A stretch of 64,000 nucleotides of DNA, from the NCBI RefSeq assembly GCF_030462475.1, contig NZ_JASMRZ010000005.1:1-64000 (forward strand), given 5' to 3'. Position 1 is the first letter of the stretch. Every line of letters starts with the position of its first letter. This DNA comes from Variovorax sp. CAN15. GTDB taxonomy: Bacteria > Pseudomonadota > Gammaproteobacteria > Burkholderiales > Burkholderiaceae_C. Shown piece after piece: positions 27,348 to 36,007 of the stretch. Under the pieces are notes generated by a model. The model made no database searches. It had not been told where the DNA came from and saw only the letters and a list, made by a program, of their open reading frames with translations. A program made the position numbers and the translations under genes.

Positions 27348-27480
27348 GTCTTGCTCGACAGCGCTCGCGCGAAGAATCGCGCGTACGTTGCCCGACAGGC
27401 CGGAAGTGTTTTGCTTCGTATTGACGACCTGACGATTCGCGCCGCCGTGGACAACGGCGCTCGGGAGCTACTCCCCTTCG
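27343..27480 (-). ncRNA. yybP-ykoY (Mn2+) riboswitch aptamer
   Basis: On the minus strand the element opens with CGAAGGGGAGTAGC and closes with GCAAGACCTTCG, so P1 pairs CGAAGG with CCTTCG. GTCGTCAAT lies in the middle. GGGGAGTAGC, GTCGTCAA and GCAAGACC are the hallmark conserved pieces of this class. The aptamer is about 138 bases long and ends about 170 bases before the terC start. Its position before a TerC gene is the classic context. Confidence 0.88.
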
Positions 27481-27666
27481 TGCGGCGGATTAGAGCATCC
27501 AAGCTCTGGGTGGCGCAATCGAAAGTTTTCAGAAATTTAAGGAGAACTGCTTTGGAATGCGCATGGATAAAAGGCTTGACGCTCTTGTTTTCATAGCATT
27601 CATGTCCCTTCGGCACCTCGGGACATTGCCGGACTATGATCGCCGTCCGCCGATTTTTCACGCTCC

Positions 27667-28146
27667 ATGGCCGCCATACACATCACCGACATCGAGGCCG
27701 CCATCAACTACTGGCGCGAGAAGACCCCGTCGCCCGACGGCGTCACGCTGGGCCCCGAATTGCGGGCGCTGGCCGAGGTCTACGCGCTCATGGTCTTCCA
27801 TCACGAGGACGAGGTCGACGAGGTCGGCTTTCCGCAGAAGGCCTGGGCCGCCTGGATGGCCTGGTACGACAGCACGCCCGACACGCCCTGCATCGCGGTC
27901 TGCTCCACCAGCCAGGGCGACGACGAATGCAAGGGCTGCGGCCGCAGCTTCGACGAGGTGCAGTTCTGGCCCGGCATGTCGCCCGTCGAGAAACGCGCCA
28001 CGTGGCGCCGCATCACCATGGAAGACTCGGCCTGGCGCTTCAACCGCTACGCCGAGCGCGCACGCGAGGCGGAGCGCGATCCGTCATCGCCGGCTGCCGA
28101 CGAGCCCGAGTTCGACCCCGACGACGAGAAGAACTGGGCCCCCTGA
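27667..28146 (+). CDS. DUF3717-DUF1289 fusion protein
   Basis: 159 aa. Residues 1-70 (IHITDIEAAINYWREKTPSPDG, VYALMVFHHEDEVDE) match the short beta-proteobacterial DUF3717. Residues about 78-120 (CIAVCSTSQGDDECKGCGRSFDEV, MSPVEKRATWRRI) match DUF1289, a Cys-rich module with a CxxxC...CxxC arrangement fit for binding a metal or Fe-S cluster. An acidic tail follows. Its role is unknown. The next gene starts 2 bases later. Confidence 0.8.
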   Translation: MAAIHITDIEAAINYWREKTPSPDGVTLGPELRALAEVYALMVFHHEDEVDEVGFPQKAWAAWMAWYDSTPDTPCIAVCSTSQGDDECKGCGRSFDEVQFWPGMSPVEKRATWRRITMEDSAWRFNRYAERAREAERDPSSPAADEPEFDPDDEKNWAP

Positions 28147-28148
28147 CC

Positions 28149-28454
28149 ATGCGCCGCCTCGCGCAAGCTCCCAACCTCGCGATCGCGACCGTGTGGGCGC
28201 ACGCCTTGTGCGAGGAGGGCGTGGCCGCCACCGTGCAGCGCGAATTCCTCGGCGCGGTGATGGGCCAGCTGCCGCCCGACCAATGCCTGCCCGAGATCTG
28301 GATCGACGATGAGGCCCAGTTCGACCTTGCCAAGAAGCTGCTGCACGAACTGCAGCACCGCCCGCAGCGCAGCTGGCTGTGCGTGTGCGGCGAGCAGGTC
28401 GAAGGGGGCTTCGAGCAGTGCTGGCAGTGCGGCGAGATGATGCCGGCCGCCTAG
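28149..28454 (+). CDS. DUF2007-like protein with C-terminal zinc ribbon
   Basis: 101 aa from ATG 28149. The N-terminal part (AIATVWAHALCEEGVAATVQREFLG, LPEIWIDDEAQFDLAKKLL) resembles DUF2007, a ferredoxin-like signal-transducing fold. The C-terminus has CVCGEQ and CWQCGEM, two CxC/CxxC pairs that form a zinc ribbon. It is coupled to the DUF1289 gene just ahead, so both Cys-rich proteins are probably made together. Confidence 0.75.
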   Translation: MRRLAQAPNLAIATVWAHALCEEGVAATVQREFLGAVMGQLPPDQCLPEIWIDDEAQFDLAKKLLHELQHRPQRSWLCVCGEQVEGGFEQCWQCGEMMPAA

Positions 28455-28464
28455 CCGTGCGGTA

Positions 28465-29024
28465 TTACTTCCAGCGAAGCAGTTCCACGTCGATGCTGTT
28501 GACGCCGTCGCCCAGCGTCAGCGTGTTCTCCTGGATCGTCGCCTGCAACTGCATGCTGCGCTGCGCGAGTGCGGCCAATGCCTGCGAGGCTGCCGTCGGC
28601 ACGCGATACACCTTGAGGTTCTGCGGCCGCGTGAGCTTGTTCTCGATGCCGCGCCACCATATCTCGGCCGCGTGGTTGAAGGCGTAGACGATCACCTCGT
28701 CCGCCTTGCCGCAGGCCTTGATGATGGGCTTGTCCTCCGGCTGGCCGACCTCGATCCAGATCTTCACCTCGCCGGTGAAGTCGCGCAGCCACACGTCGGG
28801 TTCGTCGACGTTCGACAGGCCGGCGCCGAAGGCCAGCGTGCCGTCGCCATTGCACACGTCCTGCAGCTGGTGCGCGTTGAGCGCGAGCGCGACCAGCCGG
28901 ATCATCATCCGCTCGTCGGTTTCGCTCGGGTGGCGCGCCAGCGTGAGTGCGTGGTCGGCGTAGTAGCCGTGGTCGATGTCGGCCACCGCGAGGGCGGCCT
29001 TGAAGATGGTGGACTTGAGGGCCA

Positions 29025-29025
<1 letters not shown>
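28465..29025 (-). CDS. yaeQ: YaeQ family protein
   Basis: 186 aa, starting MALKSTIFKAALAVADIDHGYYADH, the diagnostic YaeQ N-terminus. PSETDERMMIRLVALALNA and WIEVGQPEDKPIIKAC follow, matching its restriction-endonuclease-like (PD-(D/E)XK) core. E. coli YaeQ was linked to suppression of rfaH-related defects; its biochemical role is unsettled. The start overlaps the purB stop by one base (TGATG), so translation is coupled. Confidence 0.92.
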
Positions 29026-30413
<1,388 letters not shown>

Positions 30414-30535
30414 TTAGGCGGCGCCCGCCCGGCCGGGCCGCCAGGGCGCTTTGGGGGGCGAATCGGGCTCTGGTTTTCCCGTTCACCTAAAATGCCTATT
30501 AACAAACGTCATCAATGCATAGGGAGAGAGCCTGC

Positions 30536-31147
30536 ATGAAACTGATCGGATCCGCCGCCAGCCCCTACGTGCGCAAGGTGCGCGTGGTGCTGGCCGAAAA
30601 GCGGCTCGATTACCAGTTCGTGATCGAAGACGTCTGGTCTGCCGACACCACGATCTCCAACTCCAACCCGCTCGGCAAGGTCCCCTGCCTGATCATGGAA
30701 GGCGGCGAAGCGATGTTCGACTCCCGCGTGATCGTCGAATACCTGGACACCCTGTCCCCGGTCGGCAAGCTGATTCCGCAACAGGGCCGCGAGCGCGCCG
30801 AGGTCAAGACCTGGGAGGCGCTGGCCGATGGTGTCATGGACGCCGGCGTGCTCTGGCGCCTGGAAGCCACCTGGTCCGGCCGCGGCGACGGCGAGCGCAG
30901 CGCCGCCTGGATCGAGCGCCAGCGGGGCAAGGTCGAGGACGGCATCGCCGCCATGGCCAAGGGCCTGGGCGACAAGCCCTTCTGCAGCGGCATCCACCTG
31001 AGCCTGTCGGACATCGCCGTGGGCTGCACGTTGGGCTGGCTGGACCTGCGCTTCCCCGAGATCGACTGGCGCAAGGACAACGCCAACCTCGCGAAGCTCT
31101 ACGACAAGCTGATGCTGCGGCCCAGCTTCATCGACACCAAGCCCTGA
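30536..31147 (+). CDS. Glutathione S-transferase family protein
   Basis: 203 aa. The N-terminal thioredoxin-like domain MKLIGSAASPYVRKVRVVLAEK has Ser in the active-site region, and NPLGKVPCLIMEGGEAMFDSRVIVEYLD carries the cis-Pro and glutathione-binding DSR/E. A helical C-terminal domain follows (FCSGIHLSLSDIAVGC). It resembles the proteobacterial YfcF/YibF-type enzymes. Substrate is not predictable. A terminator follows the stop codon. Confidence 0.88.
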   Translation: MKLIGSAASPYVRKVRVVLAEKRLDYQFVIEDVWSADTTISNSNPLGKVPCLIMEGGEAMFDSRVIVEYLDTLSPVGKLIPQQGRERAEVKTWEALADGVMDAGVLWRLEATWSGRGDGERSAAWIERQRGKVEDGIAAMAKGLGDKPFCSGIHLSLSDIAVGCTLGWLDLRFPEIDWRKDNANLAKLYDKLMLRPSFIDTKP

Positions 31148-31173
31148 ACTGGCGGGGGGCTCCACGAGGGAAG

Positions 31174-31196
31174 GGCGCCACGGGGCGCTTTTTTTT
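31174..31196 (+). terminator. Terminator after the GST gene
   Basis: GCGCC/GGCGC hairpin followed by eight T residues. It ends three bases before the convergent stop codon of the cyclopropane synthase gene. Confidence 0.85.
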
Positions 31197-31198
31197 CT

Positions 31199-32506
31199 TC
31201 AGCGCCTGCGCAGCGTGTACTGCACCACGTCGATGTTTGCCTGCGAGAACGCCGCCTCGCAGTAGGCCAGGTAGAACTCCCAGATCCGCATGAAGCGCTC
31301 GTCGAAGCCCAGCTGCAGGATGCGGCCGCGCTGCCCGAGGAAGCTCTCGCGCCAGCGGTGCAGCGTCTCGGCGTAGTCGGCGCCGAAGGCGAATTCGTCC
31401 GCCACCTCCAGCCCCGCGGCCTCGGCTTCGCGACGGAACTCGCGCGGACAGGGCAGGCAGCCGCCCGGGAAGATGTACTGCTGGATGAAGTCGGTCGAGT
31501 CGACATAGCGGTCGAAGAGCGCGTCGTCGATCACGATGCTCTGCACGCAGGCACGGCCGCCCGGCTTGAGCAGGCGGCTCACGGTCCGGAAATAGGTCGG
31601 CCAGTAATCGCGGCCCACGGCTTCCACCATCTCGATGGAGCAGATTGCGTCGAACGGCGCGTCGTCGATGTCGCGGTAATCCTGCAGGCGCAAGTCGGCC
31701 GCGAGGCCGGCTGTGCGCTGCCGGGCATAGGCAAGCTGCTCGGTCGACAAGGTCACGCCCGTCACCGAGGCGCCGAAGTCGAAGGCCGCCATCTCGGCGA
31801 GCGCGCCCCAGCCGCAGCCGATCTCCAGCACGCGGTCGCCGGGCCTCACGCGCGCCGCCTCGAGCGCGCGGCGCACCTTGGCGCGCTGCGCCTCGGGCAT
31901 GGGCTTCGACAGGTCGCCCTCGAACCAGGCCGACGAGTAGTTCATCGTCTCGTCGAGCCAGAGCTTGTAGAACGTGTTGCCCAGGTCGTAGTGCGCGTGG
32001 ATGTTGCGCGAGCTGCCGGCCTTGCTGTTGCGGTTCAGCAGATGCCGCAAGCGGTAGAGCAGGCGGCCGGGCCAGCTGCCGTACACCACGTCCTCGATGG
32101 CGCGGCGGTTGGCGATGAACACCTTGATGAGCTCGGTGAGGTTGGGTGTGGTCCAGTCGCCGGCGATGTAGCTCTCGGCGAAGCCGATGTCTCCAGACTT
32201 GAGCGCGGCCTTGCAGGCTTTCCAGTTGCGCAGCGTGAGCGAGGCCGTGGGGCCTGTGCCAGGTGTGGCGCCGAAGTGCCGCACCGAATCATCGGGCAGG
32301 CGCACCGTGAGCGAGCCGCAGGAAAGGCGCTGCAGCAGAGCGAGCACGGTGCGAGCCGCAGCGGGCGCTTTCCTGGGGCGTGTGAAAGGGCGGGTGCGGC
32401 TGACTTCGCCGAAACCCATCAGCGGCATGGCCTTCGCGCAGGACATGCCGGGAGCTTCGCCTTGGGTTCGTCCCTGCACCGGGGGGAGATCGTCGTTTTC
32501 GGCCAT
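31199..32506 (-). CDS. cfa: Cyclopropane-fatty-acyl-phospholipid synthase family methyltransferase
   Basis: 435 aa, SAM-dependent, converting unsaturated acyl chains in membrane lipids to cyclopropane forms. An N-terminal SCP2-like region (GDIGFAESYIAGDWTTPNLTEL) precedes the methyltransferase domain with VLEIGCGWGALAEMA near residue 205. NIHAHYDLGNTFYKLWLD and MNYSSAWFE, both typical of CFA synthases, lie between the two; SIEMVEAVG and QQYIFPGGCLPC follow. The start at 32506 is chosen because upstream codons are unlike the family. Gene symbol by homology only. Confidence 0.9.
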   Translation of the reverse strand: MAENDDLPPVQGRTQGEAPGMSCAKAMPLMGFGEVSRTRPFTRPRKAPAAARTVLALLQRLSCGSLTVRLPDDSVRHFGATPGTGPTASLTLRNWKACKAALKSGDIGFAESYIAGDWTTPNLTELIKVFIANRRAIEDVVYGSWPGRLLYRLRHLLNRNSKAGSSRNIHAHYDLGNTFYKLWLDETMNYSSAWFEGDLSKPMPEAQRAKVRRALEAARVRPGDRVLEIGCGWGALAEMAAFDFGASVTGVTLSTEQLAYARQRTAGLAADLRLQDYRDIDDAPFDAICSIEMVEAVGRDYWPTYFRTVSRLLKPGGRACVQSIVIDDALFDRYVDSTDFIQQYIFPGGCLPCPREFRREAEAAGLEVADEFAFGADYAETLHRWRESFLGQRGRILQLGFDERFMRIWEFYLAYCEAAFSQANIDVVQYTLRRR

Positions 32507-32866
32507 GACCTGTTTACGCACGATCCCGGGAACCGGATTCAGCAAGCAAACGGCCGGAGGAACCGGGGCTTGAGCTACGGCGCAACCCCGGCCCGAATAC
32601 AAAAATGCTGCGAGGCGCCCCGACGCGAAGGAGGGAGGGAGGGAGGAGGAGAAGAATCGCCTCGGGATTTCGACCAGACGGCAAGCGCCCGGAAGACCTC
32701 GCAACATGAAAACCGGCGGGCAGTCACTGCCCACGCGATTTAGGAGCGCAGCATCGGCGGCACGGTTCCCGCCTGGTTTGTAAACGTTTGTTCCAGCGAA
32801 TTCAGGGCGGCCTGGCCGTATCGGCAACCGGGGTTGCCAAGGCGGTCTGGTGCGAACTGGTCCATA
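32507..32866. other. Gene-free region with a purine-rich GGGA repeat
   Basis: About 360 bases between cfa and the peroxidase gene. It contains GAGGGAGGGAGGGAGGAGGA at 32631-32650, a purine tract with three GGG runs and two GG runs that may form a G-quadruplex. A GGCAAC/GTTGCC hairpin near 32823-32838 may end the peroxidase transcript. The cfa promoter must also be here. No coding sequence is seen. Confidence 0.5.
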
Positions 32867-33481
32867 TCAATTCGGCCCGAGCTGCTGCTCGATGACGCTC
32901 ACGAAGCCGTTCTCGTCCGGCGCTGTCATGCTCGACCACGCCTGCACCACCTTGCCGTCGCGCCCGATCAGGTACTTGTAGAAGTTCCACTTCGGAGTGG
33001 TGCCGGAGGCCTGCGCGAGCTGCTTGAACAGCGGATTCGCGTCGGTGCCGCGTACCGATGACTTGGCGAACATCGGGAATTTGACGCCGAAGGTGCTTTC
33101 GCAGAAATCGGCGATTTCCTTGTTGGAGCCCGATTCCTGGGCGAAATCGTTCGAGGGGAAGCCCAGCACCACCAGTCCGCGCGAGCGGTATTTCATGTCC
33201 AGCGACTCCAGTCCCTTGTACTGCGGGGTGAAACCGCAGAAGCTGGCCGTATTGACCACCAGGACCACCTTGCCGGAGTACTGGCACAGGGACTGGGGTT
33301 TTTCGTCCTGCAGCCGAGGGAAGGTGTGCTGCAGGATCGTCGGGCATCCCGCGGCTTCCGCCGGGGAGGGTGCTGCGGCTGCCGTCTGGGCGTGCGCCGG
33401 AAGGGGTGAAACCAGGCTCGCCACGAGGGAAACCGCAGGGGCGCAACGCCACAGCATCGACAATCGGAAGAGGGTTCGCAT
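32867..33481 (-). CDS. Secreted glutathione peroxidase-family protein (Cys type)
   Basis: 204 aa. An N-terminal signal peptide (LSMLWRCAPAVSLVASLVSPLPAHAQ) predicts periplasmic location. The peroxidase core follows: VNTASFCGFTPQYKGLESL with the peroxidatic Cys, GFPSNDFAQESGSNKEI with the Gln region, and KWNFYKYLIGRDG with the catalytic Trp-Asn. It uses Cys, not selenocysteine. In bacteria such enzymes usually take electrons from thioredoxin. It is divergent from the ferritin-like gene, which is a fitting oxidative-stress neighbour. Confidence 0.9.
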   Translation of the reverse strand: MRTLFRLSMLWRCAPAVSLVASLVSPLPAHAQTAAAAPSPAEAAGCPTILQHTFPRLQDEKPQSLCQYSGKVVLVVNTASFCGFTPQYKGLESLDMKYRSRGLVVLGFPSNDFAQESGSNKEIADFCESTFGVKFPMFAKSSVRGTDANPLFKQLAQASGTTPKWNFYKYLIGRDGKVVQAWSSMTAPDENGFVSVIEQQLGPN

Positions 33482-33610
33482 GGCGGGCTCCTGAATCAAG
33501 AAAGGGGTGGCGCATCCATGCCGCAAAGACGCGCGTACCCGCATCATCGCGCTTCTGTCATGGGCGCGCCAAACGGGCCGACTAAAATCGACGGCCTTAG
33601 AAAGATATAG

Positions 33611-34468
33611 ATGCTCTATCCGGAACTCTTCAGACAACTCGAATCCGTCCGCTGGGACATGGACAAGGATATTCCCTGGCAGTCGTTCGACGCTTCCTTG
33701 CTGTCGGAAGAGCAGGCGCAGACCATCAAGATGAATGCCATCACCGAGTGGGCGGCACTGCCGGCTACCGAGATGTTCCTGCGCGACAACCGCCACGATA
33801 GCGATTTTTCCGCTTTCATGTCGATCTGGTTCTTCGAAGAGCAGAAGCACTCGCTGGTGCTCATGGAGTACCTGAAGCGCTTCAGCCCCAAACATGCACC
33901 CACCGAGGAAGAACTGCACGAAGTGCGCTTCGACTTCGACCCGGCCCCGCCGCTCGAAACCCTCATGCTGCATTTCTGCGGCGAAATCCGGCTCAACCAC
34001 TGGTACCGCCGTGCCGCCCAGTGGCACACCGAGCCGGTCATCAAGCACATCTACACCACGCTGAGCCAGGACGAAGCCCGCCACGGCGGCGCCTACCTGC
34101 GCTACATGAAGCGCGCCATGGAAAAGTTCGGCGACGAGGCCCGTGCCGCGTTCACCAAGGTCGGCGTCCTGATGGCCAGCGCCCGCCGCACGGCGCAGGC
34201 CCTGCACCCGACGAACCTGCACGTCAACAAGGCGCTGTTCCCCAACGACACCATCCAGAGCCGCATGCCCGATCCAGACTGGCTCGAGCACTGGCTCGAC
34301 AAGCAGATCAAATTCGATGCCGTCTGGGAAACCAAGGTTGGCGAGCGTATCCTGCACAACCTGAGCCTGCTGATGAACCGCAGCTTCAAGACAGTCCAGG
34401 AGCTCAACCGCTACCGCAAGGAACTGGCCGCCAGCCTCGGCCCCAAGCCTGAATATCAGGGCGCATAA
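33611..34468 (+). CDS. Ferritin-like diiron protein
   Basis: 285 aa. The helical core has FFEEQKH near residue 78 and LSQDEARHGG near 156, two ExxH motifs of a diiron four-helix bundle, plus AALPATEMFL ahead. No signal peptide is seen. Related proteins are annotated as ferritin-like or acyl-ACP desaturase-like. The length is closer to the desaturase/rubrerythrin-like group than to storage ferritins. The reaction is unknown. A strong terminator follows. Confidence 0.8.
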   Translation: MLYPELFRQLESVRWDMDKDIPWQSFDASLLSEEQAQTIKMNAITEWAALPATEMFLRDNRHDSDFSAFMSIWFFEEQKHSLVLMEYLKRFSPKHAPTEEELHEVRFDFDPAPPLETLMLHFCGEIRLNHWYRRAAQWHTEPVIKHIYTTLSQDEARHGGAYLRYMKRAMEKFGDEARAAFTKVGVLMASARRTAQALHPTNLHVNKALFPNDTIQSRMPDPDWLEHWLDKQIKFDAVWETKVGERILHNLSLLMNRSFKTVQELNRYRKELAASLGPKPEYQGA

Positions 34469-34488
34469 GCCCGGGCACCGAGACCAGA

Positions 34489-34519
34489 AAACGCCCCGCA
34501 TGCCGGGGCGTTTTTTTTG
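34489..34519 (+). terminator. Terminator after the ferritin-like gene
   Basis: ACGCCCCG/CGGGGCGT hairpin with a 5-base loop and eight T residues. The ECF41 promoter begins ten bases later. Confidence 0.92.
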
Positions 34520-34528
34520 CAGAATCCA

Positions 34529-34555
34529 TGTCACAAACCGGGGACGCTGGCCGTC
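34529..34555 (+). promoter_or_regulatory. ECF41-type promoter of the sigma gene itself
   Basis: TGTCACA (34529-34535), 16 bases, CGTC (34552-34555). This is the published ECF41 -35/-10 pair and is identical in sequence and spacing to 35466-35492. It lies only 8 bases before the ATG at 34564, implying a leaderless mRNA, and shows that the earlier ATG at 34528 is not the start. Confidence 0.75.
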
Positions 34556-34563
34556 TTTCCCGC

Positions 34564-35454
34564 ATGGACGACGCAACCCTCACTTTCGACCGCCATCGCC
34601 CCCGCCTGCAGGGCATCGCCTACCGCATGCTCGGCTCCATGGCCGAGGCGGAAGAGGTGGTGCAGGACGCCTGGCTGCGCTGGCATGAAGCCGCCAGGGA
34701 CTCGCTCGACAGCGCCGAAGCCTGGCTGGTGACCGTGGTCACGCGCCTGTCGATCGACCGGCTGCGGGCCGCGAAGGTCCAGCGCGAGCACTACATCGGC
34801 GCCTGGATGCCCGAGCCCACGCTGACCGGCGTGTCCGATTCGCCCGCCACGCCCGAACAGCTGCTCGAACGCGCAGACAACATCTCCGTCGCCTTCCTCG
34901 CCATGCTGGAGCGCCTTGCGCCAGAGGCCCGTGCCGCCTTCCTGCTGCGCGAGGTGTTCGACGCCGACTACGACGAGATCGCCCTCACCCTCGGCAAGAC
35001 CGAGGCCGCCTGTCGCCAGCTCGTGCACCGCGCCAAGCTCCAGGTGCAGGAGGGGCGCCCGCGCTTTTCCGTGACGCGCGAGACCCACGAACGCCTGCTG
35101 CGCGCCTTTGCCGATGCCGCCGCACGCGGCAGCCTGCAAGACCTGAAGGCGCTGATGGCCGAGGACGCCGAACTCATCGGCGACGGCGGCGGCAAGGTGC
35201 AGACCTTCAGCAAGAGCCTGCAAGGCAGCCAGCGCGTGGCGCAACTCTACTTTGCGCTCTGGCGCCGCATGGGGCCGGCGGTGCGCATGGAAATCGTCGA
35301 CATCAACGGCGAGCCGGGCATGCTGCGCTTTCTCGACGGCGAACTTGAATCGGCCCAGACCTTCGAGATCGAGGACGGCCGCATCGTGCGCATCCGCGCG
35401 CAGCGCAACCCCGACAAGCTGACGCGCATCGCACGGCTCTTTTCTTCGAAATAG
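34564..35454 (+). CDS. ECF41-group sigma factor with fused SnoaL-like C-terminal domain
   Basis: 296 aa from ATG 34564. Sigma-70 region 2 is FDRHRPRLQGIAYRMLGSMAEAEEVVQDAWLR and region 4 lies near residues 105-165 (APEARAAFLLREVFDADYDEIA). The linker motif YIGAWMPEP and the C-terminal motifs DGGGK (near 208) and NPDKL (near 280) identify group ECF41, whose SnoaL-like domain both activates and restrains the sigma factor in place of an anti-sigma protein. The partner gene downstream has the matching promoter. The inducing signal is unknown. Confidence 0.9.
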   Translation: MDDATLTFDRHRPRLQGIAYRMLGSMAEAEEVVQDAWLRWHEAARDSLDSAEAWLVTVVTRLSIDRLRAAKVQREHYIGAWMPEPTLTGVSDSPATPEQLLERADNISVAFLAMLERLAPEARAAFLLREVFDADYDEIALTLGKTEAACRQLVHRAKLQVQEGRPRFSVTRETHERLLRAFADAAARGSLQDLKALMAEDAELIGDGGGKVQTFSKSLQGSQRVAQLYFALWRRMGPAVRMEIVDINGEPGMLRFLDGELESAQTFEIEDGRIVRIRAQRNPDKLTRIARLFSSK

Positions 35455-35465
35455 TTCGCCCGGCG

Positions 35466-35492
35466 TGTCACAGGGCGTGGGGCCCGCCCGTC
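35466..35492 (+). promoter_or_regulatory. ECF41-type promoter of the carboxymuconolactone-decarboxylase gene
   Basis: TGTCACA, 16 bases, CGTC, about 50 bases ahead of the start codon at 35542. This is the standard ECF41 target site location. Confidence 0.82.
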
Positions 35493-35541
35493 TTCAGTGG
35501 GTAAGCAGGCAGATTTCATCGCAACCCAACTGGAGAAACCC

Positions 35542-36003
35542 ATGAACCCCACTTTGCGCCTCAACTGGTCCAAGCTCGCCCCGAAGTCCTTCGAGGCCTT
35601 CCTTTCGGTCAACGCCACCCTCGAGTCGAGCACGCTCGGCAATGTGCTGATCGATCTCGTCTTCGCCCGCGTCTCGCAGATCAACGGCTGCGCCTACTGC
35701 CTCGACATGCACGTGCGCGACCTGCGCAAGCAGGGCGAGGAATGGCAGCGCATCAACAGCCTGCCGACGTGGCGCGAGGTGAGCTTCTACAGCGACCGCG
35801 AGCGCGCCGCGCTGGCCTGGGCCGAGTCGCTCACGCGGCTGGCCGACCGCCACGACGAACGCGATGCCGAGTTCGCCGCGCTGAAGGCCAACTTCAACGA
35901 TCAGGAAATCGCCGAGCTCTCGGTGGCGATTGCGCAGATCAACAGCTGGAACCGCCTGGGTGTCGGCATGCGCCTGCCCGTCGCGGCCAAGGCGATCGCC
36001 TGA
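35542..36003 (+). CDS. Carboxymuconolactone decarboxylase / AhpD-like protein (ECF41 target)
   Basis: 153 aa. The AhpD-type core has a CxxC redox pair with following His (INGCAYCLDMHVRDLRK near residue 50). LIDLVFARVSQ lies before it and ELSVAIAQINSWNRLGV after it. These proteins act as alkylhydroperoxidase-like reductants. It is one of the three COE families (carboxymuconolactone decarboxylase, oxidoreductase, epimerase) that accompany ECF41 sigma factors. ATG 35542 has GGAG about 9 bases upstream. Confidence 0.9.
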   Translation: MNPTLRLNWSKLAPKSFEAFLSVNATLESSTLGNVLIDLVFARVSQINGCAYCLDMHVRDLRKQGEEWQRINSLPTWREVSFYSDRERAALAWAESLTRLADRHDERDAEFAALKANFNDQEIAELSVAIAQINSWNRLGVGMRLPVAAKAIA

Positions 36004-36007
36004 AGGT

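Noticed and set aside
34528-34563. ATG at 34528 as start of the ECF sigma factor
   Set aside because: TGTCACA and CGTC promoter boxes occupy 34529-34555, so these codons would lie upstream of transcription; ATG 34564 also matches the family N-terminus better.
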